Positions 6,831-14,947 of a stretch of 33,914 nt of DNA are shown piece after piece. The notes under the pieces were generated by a model that was not told the DNA's origin, did not search any database, and worked only from the letters and a program-made list of their open reading frames with translations. Location: positions 1-33,914 of the forward strand of contig JAIKXO010000132.1 of NCBI GenBank assembly GCA_024684065.1. The letters run 5' to 3'. Each line of letters opens with the position of its first letter. The first letter of the stretch is position 1. Source of the stretch: Lachnospiraceae bacterium. GTDB taxonomy: Bacteria; Bacillota_A; Clostridia; Lachnospirales; Lachnospiraceae. The translations under genes were made by a program, and so were the position numbers.

Positions 6831-7622
6831 TAGATTTCTCGACTTCTCCGCGCATGCTCTCATCGCTTCGATTATCGCCGAACGGAAGCCTCTTTCCTCA
6901 AGCACCTCCACGGCATCTATTGTTGTTCCCGCAGGAGAGCAGACCATATCCTTAAGTTCGGCCGGATGCTTTCCTGTTTCAAGAACCATCTTTGCGCTTC
7001 CGTATACGGCCTGGGCGGCAAATTCGTAAGCCTTATTTCTGGGAAGTCCTTCGGCGACAGCGGCATCCGCCATGGCCTCGATCATCATGAACACATAGGC
7101 AGGCGAGCTCCCGCTTACCGCAACGACCGCATCCATCTGGTTTTCGGGAACTTCTATGGCTTTTCCGAAACTGTTAAGGAGCTTAAGTACCCCTTCAAAT
7201 TCCCTGTCCGTAACAAAGGAGCTCCGGCAGACGCCGGTACAGCCTTCCGAAACAAGCGCCGGGGTATTCGGCATGCATCTGATAAGCTTAAGTTCTTTTC
7301 CGAACTTCTCAGTCAGCCATGAAACGGTTTTTCCGGGTGCGATCGAAACGATCACCTTATCTGCACAGATGCAGTCCTTTATATCGTCTATGACGATTTC
7401 ATAAACCTGGGGTTTTACAGCCAATACGATAACATCGGATGTTTTTACGGCCTCTTTATTATCCGGCGTGACCTTTATCCCGAATTGACCGGATACCTCT
7501 TTTCTTCTTGCTTCCGATGCCTCCGCTCCGATGATATCAGAGGCGCCGAGTATATTTTTCATTAATATGCCGCCGAGCATTGCGCTCCCCATATTACCTA
7601 ATCCGATGATTCCAAGTTTCAT
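6828..7622 (-). CDS. proC: Pyrroline-5-carboxylate reductase
   Basis: This 264-residue enzyme catalyses the last step of proline synthesis, the NAD(P)H-dependent reduction of 1-pyrroline-5-carboxylate in the cytoplasm. The N-terminal Rossmann fingerprint GLGNMGSAM is at residues 7-15. The substrate region CMPNTPALVSEG is in the middle, and the family signature SPAGTTIDAVEVLEERGFR lies near the C-terminus. Length is normal for the family. The ATG at 7622 follows a GAGGAA site. Other proline genes are not nearby. Its stop codon lies within a 25-bp direct repeat shared with the downstream spacer. Confidence 0.95.
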   Translation of the reverse strand: MKLGIIGLGNMGSAMLGGILMKNILGASDIIGAEASEARRKEVSGQFGIKVTPDNKEAVKTSDVIVLAVKPQVYEIVIDDIKDCICADKVIVSIAPGKTVSWLTEKFGKELKLIRCMPNTPALVSEGCTGVCRSSFVTDREFEGVLKLLNSFGKAIEVPENQMDAVVAVSGSSPAYVFMMIEAMADAAVAEGLPRNKAYEFAAQAVYGSAKMVLETGKHPAELKDMVCSPAGTTIDAVEVLEERGFRSAIIEAMRACAEKSRNL

Positions 7623-7806
7623 AAGTATTCCTCTTCAGATGTAAAAACACTCTGCTATGTTATTATCATTACATTAACAGATTTATCTTTTTTTACACAC
7701 ATCGAATAAATCTGTATTACGAAATATATTTTAGCATCAGAAGAAACATGCCGCAATTCATATTTCACAAAAAGCTGAGACTCAGGATGCGCCTTTTATC
7801 GGAATC

Positions 7807-7835
7807 TTGAAAAGCAGATTCCGATAAGATATAAT
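7807..7835 (+). promoter_or_regulatory. Sigma-A promoter of metK
   Basis: The -35 TTGAAA (7807-7812) and -10 TATAAT (7830-7835) are separated by exactly 17 bases. Transcription would start near 7842, giving a leader of about 92 bases. The -35 box lies at the loop of a 12-bp perfect inverted repeat and the spacer contains its right arm. Confidence 0.8.
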
Positions 7836-7890
7836 ATTAAAGTCGTTCTGATATGATTTTGTTGTATCACATTGCCGCAAGGCGATATTA

Positions 7891-7918
7891 TCATACCCGC
7901 CTGCCGGGTTTTTATTAT
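7891..7918 (+). terminator. Possible attenuator hairpin in the metK leader
   Basis: Within the predicted leader, the small stem ACCCG/CGGGT with loop CCTGC is followed by TTTTTATT, ahead of the AAGGAGG ribosome binding site. A second small hairpin with a GCAA tetraloop (TTGCC-GCAA-GGCGA) lies just before it. The stem is only five pairs, so termination efficiency is uncertain. Regulation of metK by SAM through this leader is a guess. Confidence 0.35.
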
Positions 7919-7933
7919 CAAGGAGGATAAACA

Positions 7934-9121
7934 ATGGATAAATTCTTATTTACTTCGGAATCTGTTACCGAAGGGCATCCCGATAAGGTCTGCGATGCCA
8001 TCTCAGATGCGGTCTTAGATGCATGCATGGAGGCTGATCCCAACAGCCGCGTGGCCTGCGAGACCGCCGCATGCACAGGCTTTGTCCTGGTTACCGGGGA
8101 GATCACGACAAATGCTTACGTGGATATCCAGAAGATAGTACGGGATACGGTAAAGGAGATCGGCTATACCAAATCGGAATACGGCTTTGACGGAAATACC
8201 TGTGCTGTTTTTGTCGCGATCGACGAGCAGTCAAGCGATATTGCCATGGGAGTAAATAAAGCTCTCGAGGCAAGAGAGAACAGGATGTCCGACGAGGAGA
8301 TCGAAGCCATAGGCGCGGGCGACCAGGGCATGATGTTCGGTTATGCCACCAACGAGACCGAGGAATATATGCCTTATTCCATATCTCTTGCCCATAAGCT
8401 TGTTAAAAAACTGACAGAAGTACGGAAGGACGGTACTCTTACCTATCTCAGGCCTGACGGAAAGAGCCAGGTTTCGGTGGAATATGATAAAAACGGAAAG
8501 CCTTTAAGGCTTGAAGCAGTAGTCCTCTCCACCCAGCATGATGAAGATGTTACCCAGGAGCAGATCCATGAGGATATCAGGAAATACGTGTTCGATCCGG
8601 TCCTTCCAAAGGAGCTTATCGATGATAATACAAAGTTCTTCATCAATCCCACGGGACGGTTTGTTATAGGCGGACCTCACGGGGATGCAGGGCTTACCGG
8701 AAGAAAGATCATTGTAGATACTTATGGAGGATACGCAAGGCATGGCGGCGGAGCCTTCTCCGGCAAGGACTGCACCAAGGTTGACCGTTCAGGCGCTTAT
8801 GCCGCAAGATATGTTGCAAAGAATATCGTTGCGGCCGGTATCGCGGACAAATGCGAGATCCAGCTTTCATATGCCATAGGTGTTGCCCAGCCGACCTCTA
8901 TAATGATAGATACCTTCGGAACCGGAAAGATCGACGAAGAAAAGCTCGTTGATATCGTAAGGGAGAATTTCGATCTCAGGCCTGCGGGTATAATAAAGAT
9001 GCTCGACCTTCGCCGCCCTATCTATAAGCAGACTGCGGCTTACGGACATTTCGGAAGGAATGACCTTGATCTTCCCTGGGAGGCTCTTGATAAGGTGGAA
9101 GACCTTAAGAAATATCTCTAG
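7934..9121 (+). CDS. metK: S-adenosylmethionine synthetase (methionine adenosyltransferase)
   Basis: This 395-residue enzyme makes S-adenosylmethionine from methionine and ATP in the cytoplasm. Hallmarks are the N-terminal [21 protein letters not shown], the [12 protein letters not shown] segment, the [20 protein letters not shown] region and the [21 protein letters not shown]-loop-like motif. Length and ends match the family. The ATG has a strong AAGGAGG site eight bases upstream. Its own sigma-A promoter lies at 7807-7835, and palindromic repeats follow the stop codon directly. Loop residues Thr12-Asp24 and the metal ligands appear intact. Confidence 0.97.
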   Translation: MDKFLFTSESVTEGHPDKVCDAISDAVLDACMEADPNSRVACETAACTGFVLVTGEITTNAYVDIQKIVRDTVKEIGYTKSEYGFDGNTCAVFVAIDEQSSDIAMGVNKALEARENRMSDEEIEAIGAGDQGMMFGYATNETEEYMPYSISLAHKLVKKLTEVRKDGTLTYLRPDGKSQVSVEYDKNGKPLRLEAVVLSTQHDEDVTQEQIHEDIRKYVFDPVLPKELIDDNTKFFINPTGRFVIGGPHGDAGLTGRKIIVDTYGGYARHGGGAFSGKDCTKVDRSGAYAARYVAKNIVAAGIADKCEIQLSYAIGVAQPTSIMIDTFGTGKIDEEKLVDIVRENFDLRPAGIIKMLDLRRPIYKQTAAYGHFGRNDLDLPWEALDKVEDLKKYL

Positions 9122-9179
9122 GGAAGCACTTTAATCAGCGCTTCCCTAAGAAAACACTGATTAAATCAGCGTTTCCCTG
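9122..9179. repeat. Two tandem palindromes after metK (GGGAAACGCTGATT family)
   Basis: Directly after the metK stop are two palindromes. The first is GGGAAGC-A-CT/AG-C-GCTTCCC (9122-9147). The second is AAACACTGATT/AATCAGCGTTT (about 9152-9175). They share half-sites with palindromes at 21901-21933, 27107-27138 and 27192-27221. The position just past a stop codon suggests a termination or mRNA 3'-end stabilising role. There is no strong T-tract. Confidence 0.7.
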
Positions 9180-9239
9180 AGGAAACTGAGCAGGGTTGGT
9201 GCCTGAGGCTTTCGCAGGCCCCTGGAAAGGAGCATATTG

Positions 9240-12200
9240 ATGTCCTTTGTACATTTACATACCCATACCGAGTACAGCCTTCTCGACGGCTCCAATAAGA
9301 TAAAGGAGTATGTAAAGAGGGTTAAGGAGCTTGGAATGGATTCCGCGGCGATCACTGACCATGGTGTAATGTATGGGGTGATCTATTTCTACAAGGCTGC
9401 AAAGGCAGAGGGCATAAAGCCCATTATAGGATGTGAAGTTTATGTAGCGCCGGACTCCCGATTTGACAGGGAGCCGGCGCTTAAAGGTAATGAGAAAGAC
9501 AAATACTACCACCTCATCCTTTTAGCCGAGAATAATAAGGGTTATCACAATCTTATGAAGATAGTGAGCCGGGGTTTTACCGAAGGACTCTATTATAAGC
9601 CAAGGGTGGATATGGAGATCCTCAGAGAATACCATGAAGGCCTTATCTGTCTTTCCGCCTGCCTTGCGGGCGAGGTACAGAGAGAGATCGAACGGGGCGA
9701 CCTTGAGGCTGCTAAAAGAGCGGCGGTCAAATACAGGGACTGCTTTGGTGATGGTAATTATTTTTTAGAGCTTCAGGATCACGGGATCCCGGTGCAGAAG
9801 AAGGTCAATGCCGCGCTTGTAAGACTGGGAAAGGAGCTTGACATTCCCCTGGTTGCCACGAACGACTGCCATTATACCTATGCGGAGGACTGGGAGGCGC
9901 ATGACATACTGCTGTGCCTGCAGACCGGAAAGAAGCTTAATGATGAAGACCGTATGCGTTATGAGGGCGGTCAGTATTATGTCAAATCCGAGGAGGAAAT
10001 GCGGGAGCTTTTCAATTATGCTCCCCAGGCCGTCGACAATACCCAAAAGATCGCGGACAGGTGCAATGTCGAGATAAATTTTGATGAGAGAAGCCTGCCT
10101 AATTATGAGGTGCCGGAGGGGTTTACCCCGTGGGAATATCTCAACAGGCTGTGTTATGACGGGTTAAGCAAAAGATATCCCGGCAGAGAGGAAGAGCTTA
10201 AGGAGAGGTTAGATCACGAACTGATCATAATCCGCGATATGGGCTTTGTGGATTACTTCCTCATAGTCTGGGATTTCATACACTATGCAAAGCAGAACGG
10301 TATCCCGGTCGGTCCCGGAAGAGGATCCTCCGCAGGCTCTATTGTTTCCTATTGTCTTGAGATCACGAATATAGATCCTATCAGGTATGACCTGCTGTTT
10401 GAGAGGTTCTTAAATCCCGAGCGGGTAAGCATGCCTGATATTGATATTGACTTTTGCCCTGAGCGAAGGCAGGAGGTGAAGGACTACGTCATAGAAAAGT
10501 ATGGCAGGGAAAAGGTCGTTCAGATAGTGACCTTCGGTACTCTTGCCGCAAAGGGTGTCATAAGGGATGTGGGGAGGGTAATGGATCTTTCGTATTCCTT
10601 CTGTGACAAGGTTGCGAAAATGGTTCCGGCCGTTCCCGATATCACACTGAAGCAGACCATGGAGAATGCGGATTTCAGGCGCATGTATGATGAAGACGAG
10701 GATGTAAAAAAGCTCATAGACATGTGCTTCAAGCTTGAGGGACTTCCCAGGCATACCTCCATGCACGCGGCAGGCGTCGTCATCTGTCCGGCGCCGGCAG
10801 ATGAATTCGTTCCTTTATCCAGAGGCTCAGACGGGACCATAACTACCCAGTATGAAAAAGATACCTTAGAAGAGTTAGGGCTTTTGAAGATGGATTTCTT
10901 AGGCCTCAGGAACCTTACCGTCATCCACAATGCCGCGAAGCTCGCCTCTGAATCCTCCGGAAAAGACATAGACATAGAAAACATAGATTATGATGACAAG
11001 GCGGTTTTTGATCTGATCTGCACCGGCCGTACGGAGGGCATATTCCAGCTTGAGAGTGCCGGCATGAAGTCTTTCATGAAGGAGCTTAAGCCCCACAACA
11101 TGGAGGATCTGATCGCGGGTATTTCCCTTTACCGTCCGGGTCCCATGGATTTTATACCTAAATATATCAAGGGCAAGAATCTGACGGAGGCTTTAAGATC
11201 CGCGGAGCGTCAGGCAGAAGGGAAAGGCGCACAGAATATTTCCGGCGCGGAAGAGATACATTATGACTGCCCGCAGCTTAAACCTATACTTGAACCTACC
11301 TACGGCTGCATAGTATATCAGGAACAGGTCATGCAGATCGTGAGGGATCTTGGCGGATATACCCTCGGGAGAAGCGATCTCGTAAGACGCGCCATGTCCA
11401 AAAAGAAGGAATCCGAGATGATAAAGGAACGCCGTAACTTTGTCTACGGAAACGAAGACGAAGGGATTCCGGGTTGTGTGAATAATGGCATAGACGAGAA
11501 TATCGCAAATAAGATCTATGACGAGCTGATGGACTTTGCAAATTATGCCTTCAATAAGTCCCATGCCGCGGTCTATGCGGTGGTAGCCTATCAGACCGCA
11601 TGGCTCAAGTATTATTATCCCGTTGAATACATGGCGGCTCTTCTGACTTCGGTCATTGATAATATGAAAAAAGTCACATTTTATATTTATACCTGCCGGG
11701 GCATGGGTATCGAAGTGCTCCCGCCCGATATAAATGAAGGGGTTGCTGATTTTTCCGTGAACGGGAATAAGATCCGTTACGGGCTTGCCTCCGTGAAGGG
11801 AGTGGGAAAAGCGGTCATCAACGAACTTGTGAGGGAGAGGGAAGCTGCCGGAAAGTTTAAGAGCATTAAAGATTTTATCTTTCGATTAAACGGAAAAGAA
11901 GCCAATAAAAGGACGCTGGAAGCGTTCATAAAATCAGGTTCCTTAGACTGCCTCGGAGGAACAAGAAAGCAGTATATGTCAATATATGAAAGGCTTCTCG
12001 ATGAGGCGGCGAAGAAACGCAAGGAGCAGCTTTCCGGACAGATGTCGCTTTTTGACCTCGGGAAATCTTCTTTCGATCCGGAAAAGGAGTTTAAGCTCCC
12101 CGATGTCGGAGAGTATGAGAAAGACATTCTTTTACAGTTTGAAAAGGAATACCTTGGAGTTTATGTAAGCGGGCATCCCCTTGATGCTTATATGAACATC

Positions 12201-12761
12201 TGGAAAAAGAACATAACAAGGCAGACATCTGATTTTATCTATGATGAAGTGACGGATACGGTAAAGGTTAAGGACCGTGAAAAAGTAGTCGTAGGGGGGA
12301 TCATATCCGCAGTAAGGATAATGTATACGAAGACCGGGAAAACTATGGCAAGGCTTGTGCTGGAGGACCCTACAGGCGAGGTTGAGGTCATTGTCTGGCC
12401 GGATGACTATGAACTTAATGCAGCCATGTTTACGGAGGATAACAAGGTCTTCATAGAAGGAAGAGCCTCGCTTAATGATGATAAGGATGCCCAGGTGATC
12501 TGTTCAAGGGTATTTTCTTTTGATGAAGTGCCCAAAAAACTTTATATAAGATTTAAGGATATTGAATCATACAGGAAGCACGAAAGAGAGCTTTATGATA
12601 TAATCAGACTGTCAGACGGAAACGACAGGGTGATAATATTTGAAGAGAGTACCAGGAAATGTAAGTCTCTTCCCGATAATATGAGGGTAAGTGCCGATGA
12701 GGCTCTGCTTCAAAAGCTGAGAAACATATACGGGGAGGAAAACGTAAAGGTCGTAAGCTGA
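9240..12761 (+). CDS. dnaE: DNA polymerase III alpha subunit, DnaE type
   Basis: This is a full-length 1173-residue DnaE. The PHP domain starts at once with HLHTHTEYSLLDG (residues 5-17). The GPGRGSSAGSIVSYCL nucleotide-binding segment is near 358-373. The catalytic aspartates are in PDIDIDF (D400, D402) and KMDFLGL (D552). A helix-hairpin-helix and an OB-fold region (from about residue 1017, VVGGIISAVRIMY) complete the C-terminus. I start at the ATG at 9240 rather than the adjacent TTG at 9237 because of spacing to AAAGGAG. Clostridia normally also carry PolC, so DnaE may have a lagging-strand or repair role. It sits between metK and pfkA without obvious functional linkage. Confidence 0.97.
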   Translation: MSFVHLHTHTEYSLLDGSNKIKEYVKRVKELGMDSAAITDHGVMYGVIYFYKAAKAEGIKPIIGCEVYVAPDSRFDREPALKGNEKDKYYHLILLAENNKGYHNLMKIVSRGFTEGLYYKPRVDMEILREYHEGLICLSACLAGEVQREIERGDLEAAKRAAVKYRDCFGDGNYFLELQDHGIPVQKKVNAALVRLGKELDIPLVATNDCHYTYAEDWEAHDILLCLQTGKKLNDEDRMRYEGGQYYVKSEEEMRELFNYAPQAVDNTQKIADRCNVEINFDERSLPNYEVPEGFTPWEYLNRLCYDGLSKRYPGREEELKERLDHELIIIRDMGFVDYFLIVWDFIHYAKQNGIPVGPGRGSSAGSIVSYCLEITNIDPIRYDLLFERFLNPERVSMPDIDIDFCPERRQEVKDYVIEKYGREKVVQIVTFGTLAAKGVIRDVGRVMDLSYSFCDKVAKMVPAVPDITLKQTMENADFRRMYDEDEDVKKLIDMCFKLEGLPRHTSMHAAGVVICPAPADEFVPLSRGSDGTITTQYEKDTLEELGLLKMDFLGLRNLTVIHNAAKLASESSGKDIDIENIDYDDKAVFDLICTGRTEGIFQLESAGMKSFMKELKPHNMEDLIAGISLYRPGPMDFIPKYIKGKNLTEALRSAERQAEGKGAQNISGAEEIHYDCPQLKPILEPTYGCIVYQEQVMQIVRDLGGYTLGRSDLVRRAMSKKKESEMIKERRNFVYGNEDEGIPGCVNNGIDENIANKIYDELMDFANYAFNKSHAAVYAVVAYQTAWLKYYYPVEYMAALLTSVIDNMKKVTFYIYTCRGMGIEVLPPDINEGVADFSVNGNKIRYGLASVKGVGKAVINELVREREAAGKFKSIKDFIFRLNGKEANKRTLEAFIKSGSLDCLGGTRKQYMSIYERLLDEAAKKRKEQLSGQMSLFDLGKSSFDPEKEFKLPDVGEYEKDILLQFEKEYLGVYVSGHPLDAYMNIWKKNITRQTSDFIYDEVTDTVKVKDREKVVVGGIISAVRIMYTKTGKTMARLVLEDPTGEVEVIVWPDDYELNAAMFTEDNKVFIEGRASLNDDKDAQVICSRVFSFDEVPKKLYIRFKDIESYRKHERELYDIIRLSDGNDRVIIFEESTRKCKSLPDNMRVSADEALLQKLRNIYGEENVKVVS

Positions 12762-12768
12762 AAAGGCT

Positions 12769-12811
12769 ATGGCAGATACTTCAGGGGCAAAAAACCTTTC
12801 AATACAGGAGG
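12769..12811 (+). repeat. Short copy of the SD-bearing intercistronic repeat before pfkA
   Basis: The spacer between dnaE and pfkA contains ATGGCAGATACTTCAGGGGC, AAAAAACC, TTTCAATA and then CAGGAGG. It matches positions 1634-1676 closely in order and spacing. It lacks the first half of the 67-bp element and has a weakened CC arm in place of CCCC. It provides the ribosome binding site of pfkA. Confidence 0.75.
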
Positions 12812-12818
12812 TGCTTAG

Positions 12819-13793
12819 ATGGCAAAGGAAGTTAATACTATAGGCGTTCTTACAAGCGGAGGCGATGCACCGGGAATGAATGCCGCAATACGTGCGGTTG
12901 TCAGGCGCGCAATATCAAACGGGAAGAAGGTTAAAGGCATCCAGAAGGGCTATCAGGGCCTTTTGAATGATGAAATAACCGATATGTCCCCAAGAGATGT
13001 ATCCGATATCATACAGAGGGGCGGTACGATCTTAAGAACGGCCCGGTGTGAGGAATTCAAGACGGAAGAGGGACAGGAACTGGGCGCAAAGATATGTAAA
13101 AAGCACGGTATAGACGGTCTTATCGTCATCGGCGGGGACGGTTCCTACAGAGGGGCTCAGGCGCTTTCAAAGCACGGGATCAATACGGTAGGGCTTCCCG
13201 GGACCATAGATCTGGATATTGCCTGCACGGACTATACGATCGGCTTTGATACCGCGATCAACACGGCAATGCAGGCGATCGACAAGATAAGGGACACCTC
13301 CTCTTCCCATGAAAGATGTTCGATCGTGGAGGTCATGGGCAGAAATGCGGGATATATCGCCCTCTGGTGCGGCGTGTCGAACGGCGCCGAGGATATCCTG
13401 CTTCCGGAGAAGTACAAATATAATGAACAGGAGATAATAAATCATATTATAGATAACAGGAGAAAGGGAAAGACCTTCCATCTGATAATCAATGCCGAGG
13501 GAATAGGGCATTCCACTTCGATGGCAAGAAGAATAGAGGCTGCTACGGGTATAGAGACAAGGGCCACTATCCTGGGATATATGCAGCGGGGAGGATCCCC
13601 GACCTGTAAGGACCGGTTCTATGCTTCTATGATGGGGGCCTATGCGGTGGATCTTTTATGCGAGGGCCGGACGAACAGGGTGGTCGGCCAGAAAAACGGA
13701 CAGTGGATGGATTTCGATATAGACGAAGCCCTCGCCATGGAAAAGAGTATCTCCGAATTTGAATACAATGTAAGCAGGTCGCTTTCGATCTGA
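12819..13793 (+). CDS. pfkA: ATP-dependent 6-phosphofructokinase
   Basis: This 324-residue enzyme phosphorylates fructose 6-phosphate in glycolysis. The N-terminal TSGGDAPGMNAAIRA and GGDGSYRGA (residues 105-113) bind nucleotide. The Gly in GGDG points to ATP rather than pyrophosphate as donor. The catalytic loop is PGTIDLD (127-133) where the well-studied enzymes have PGTIDND. The catalytic Asp (D131) is present, so the Asn-to-Leu change is a variation near, not at, the base. DTSSSHERCSIVEVMGR, which contacts sugar phosphate, is intact. The ATG follows ACAGGAGG within a repeat-derived spacer. A strong terminator pair follows. Confidence 0.95.
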   Translation: MAKEVNTIGVLTSGGDAPGMNAAIRAVVRRAISNGKKVKGIQKGYQGLLNDEITDMSPRDVSDIIQRGGTILRTARCEEFKTEEGQELGAKICKKHGIDGLIVIGGDGSYRGAQALSKHGINTVGLPGTIDLDIACTDYTIGFDTAINTAMQAIDKIRDTSSSHERCSIVEVMGRNAGYIALWCGVSNGAEDILLPEKYKYNEQEIINHIIDNRRKGKTFHLIINAEGIGHSTSMARRIEAATGIETRATILGYMQRGGSPTCKDRFYASMMGAYAVDLLCEGRTNRVVGQKNGQWMDFDIDEALAMEKSISEFEYNVSRSLSI

Positions 13794-13868
13794 GAGATAT
13801 CGAAGTAAAGAACGGGTCCGGGAGAAATGTGGATCTTACGAAAAGCAGGTGAAAACAAAATAAGGATT

Positions 13869-13909
13869 AAGAAAAAGAGATGCCGGCAACCGGTATCTCT
13901 TTTTCTTAG
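13869..13909. terminator. Bidirectional terminator after pfkA
   Basis: An inverted repeat pairs AAGAAAAAGAGATGCCGG with CCGGTATCTCTTTTTCTT across a three-base loop. It ends in a T-rich tract on the plus strand and has the complementary A-tract on the left. It serves pfkA and probably also the opposing DUF975 gene. Confidence 0.88.
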
Positions 13910-13921
13910 ATGTGACGATAG

Positions 13922-13952
13922 TATAGGGCTGTATAAATATTACAGCCCTATA
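13922..13952. terminator. Hairpin, probable terminator of the DUF975 gene
   Basis: A perfect 12-bp inverted repeat TATAGGGCTGTA/TACAGCCCTATA with a 7-base AT loop lies between the convergent pfkA and DUF975 genes. It is GC-rich in the middle. It lacks a long T-run on either side, so its efficiency is uncertain. Confidence 0.55.
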
Positions 13953-14024
13953 AGTTTTGATCCGTGATCCTGTGAATATCCGCCTGAAAAAGGCATCGGG
14001 ACAAAACATCTGTACCCGTCATGA

Positions 14025-14723
14025 TCAGGAGTTAAGCTCAGGAAAGTCCGGCTTAAGTGTCTCATATATCTCTGCCGCCGCATTATTATAATACGGTCCC
14101 ACATAGAAGACAGCGAGGATTCCCAGGGTGATTATCGAAAGCAGGATCCATCCGATAAACGACAGGTCAAATAAGAATGTCTTCATTTTGTTCCCGTTCA
14201 TCATCTTTCTCGAAAGAGAAATGGCCTCGGTTCCGCTTATTTCAGGATGATCGGCCAGAATATACGGTACCATCCTGTAGGAATATGACTTTACCAGGCC
14301 TGGTATCAAAAACAGCATGCTCCATAACACGAGAAAGAGATCCCTTAAAAACAGGGTCTTCACATTGTTCATCCATGCGGGCTTGAAAGCTGCGCCAACC
14401 TCTCCGAACTGCGCATTCTGAGTTCTTGCATTTTTAATGAAGAAGTTCTGGCATCCTACTTCGATAGGATTGAAAACAAATATCCTTACCAAAGCGCCGA
14501 TTATCACAAAAACAGCAATAACCGCAAGAACGGCAAGTATTATTGCGATAACCTCATCAGTCAGCTGAATATCGACGTTTTCATTATTATTCCAGGATGA
14601 TCCGCTGCCAAAGGACATCCCGGCGGCAAAAAATGACAATAATATAGATACAACCACCGACATCCAGTAATTTGCCTTCATTGAGGCTTTTCCTTTTTCT
14701 TTAAGCTCGGCTATGTTCAACAT
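14025..14723 (-). CDS. DUF975 integral membrane protein
   Basis: The 232-residue product begins MLNIAELKEKGKASMKANYW, a start characteristic of DUF975 proteins, followed by several hydrophobic helices (about residues 22-40, 60-85, 125-145, 180-205). Function of this family, widespread in Firmicutes, is not established; no catalytic motif is visible. The ATG has AAAGGAGC eight bases before it. A sigma-A promoter (14825-14853 on the minus strand) lies about 100 bases upstream, so it is probably transcribed alone and ended by the hairpins after pfkA. Confidence 0.8.
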   Translation of the reverse strand: MLNIAELKEKGKASMKANYWMSVVVSILLSFFAAGMSFGSGSSWNNNENVDIQLTDEVIAIILAVLAVIAVFVIIGALVRIFVFNPIEVGCQNFFIKNARTQNAQFGEVGAAFKPAWMNNVKTLFLRDLFLVLWSMLFLIPGLVKSYSYRMVPYILADHPEISGTEAISLSRKMMNGNKMKTFLFDLSFIGWILLSIITLGILAVFYVGPYYNNAAAEIYETLKPDFPELNS

Positions 14724-14824
14724 ATGATAAGCTCCTTTCCATATCCGTCAGGTTTTGTCCGGAAAACAAATACAATGCCTGTATATTAAATGTTTTCCGC
14801 CTGATATTTTATTGTTATCATATA

Positions 14825-14853
14825 TTTATACGATATAAATCGGCATTTGTCAA
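14825..14853 (-). promoter_or_regulatory. Sigma-A promoter of the DUF975 gene
   Basis: On the minus strand, TTGACA (14848-14853) and TATAAA (14825-14830) are spaced by exactly 17 bases. The position fits a leader of about 95 bases for the gene starting at 14723. Confidence 0.8.
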
Positions 14854-14892
14854 AAATCAGATAATCCTTTTTTATGGCCTGCCGGTTTATGG

Positions 14893-14898
14893 TATACT
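14893..14898 (+). promoter_or_regulatory. Probable extended -10 promoter of the methyltransferase gene
   Basis: TGG-TATACT forms an extended -10 element about 50 bases before the GTG start at 14948. No good -35 box is visible at the normal distance, which is common for extended -10 promoters. Confidence 0.5.
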
Positions 14899-14947
14899 GA
14901 GATTGCGGCTTTATAATATTTCAGGCGGATTTTAAGGAGGCTTTAAA

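Larger units (their letters stand above)
7623..7933. other. Divergent proC-metK intergenic region
   Basis: This 311-base gene-free region holds a perfect 10-bp inverted repeat ACAGATTTAT/ATAAATCTGT (7677-7686 and 7706-7715) with a T-rich loop. It also holds a 12-bp perfect hairpin TTATCGGAATCT/AGATTCCGATAA (7796-7827) that overlaps the metK promoter, and an untranslated metK leader of about 90 bases. I looked for a SAM-I riboswitch core and did not find one. Confidence 0.6.

Noticed and set aside
7623..7933. SAM-I riboswitch before metK
   Set aside because: The conserved leader opening and kink-turn sequences of the S-box are not visible, and the transcribed leader is too short for the full aptamer.
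10520..10984. 154-codon minus-strand frame inside dnaE
   Set aside because: Antisense to the DnaE catalytic region, which has intact motifs; composition is typical of a shadow frame.
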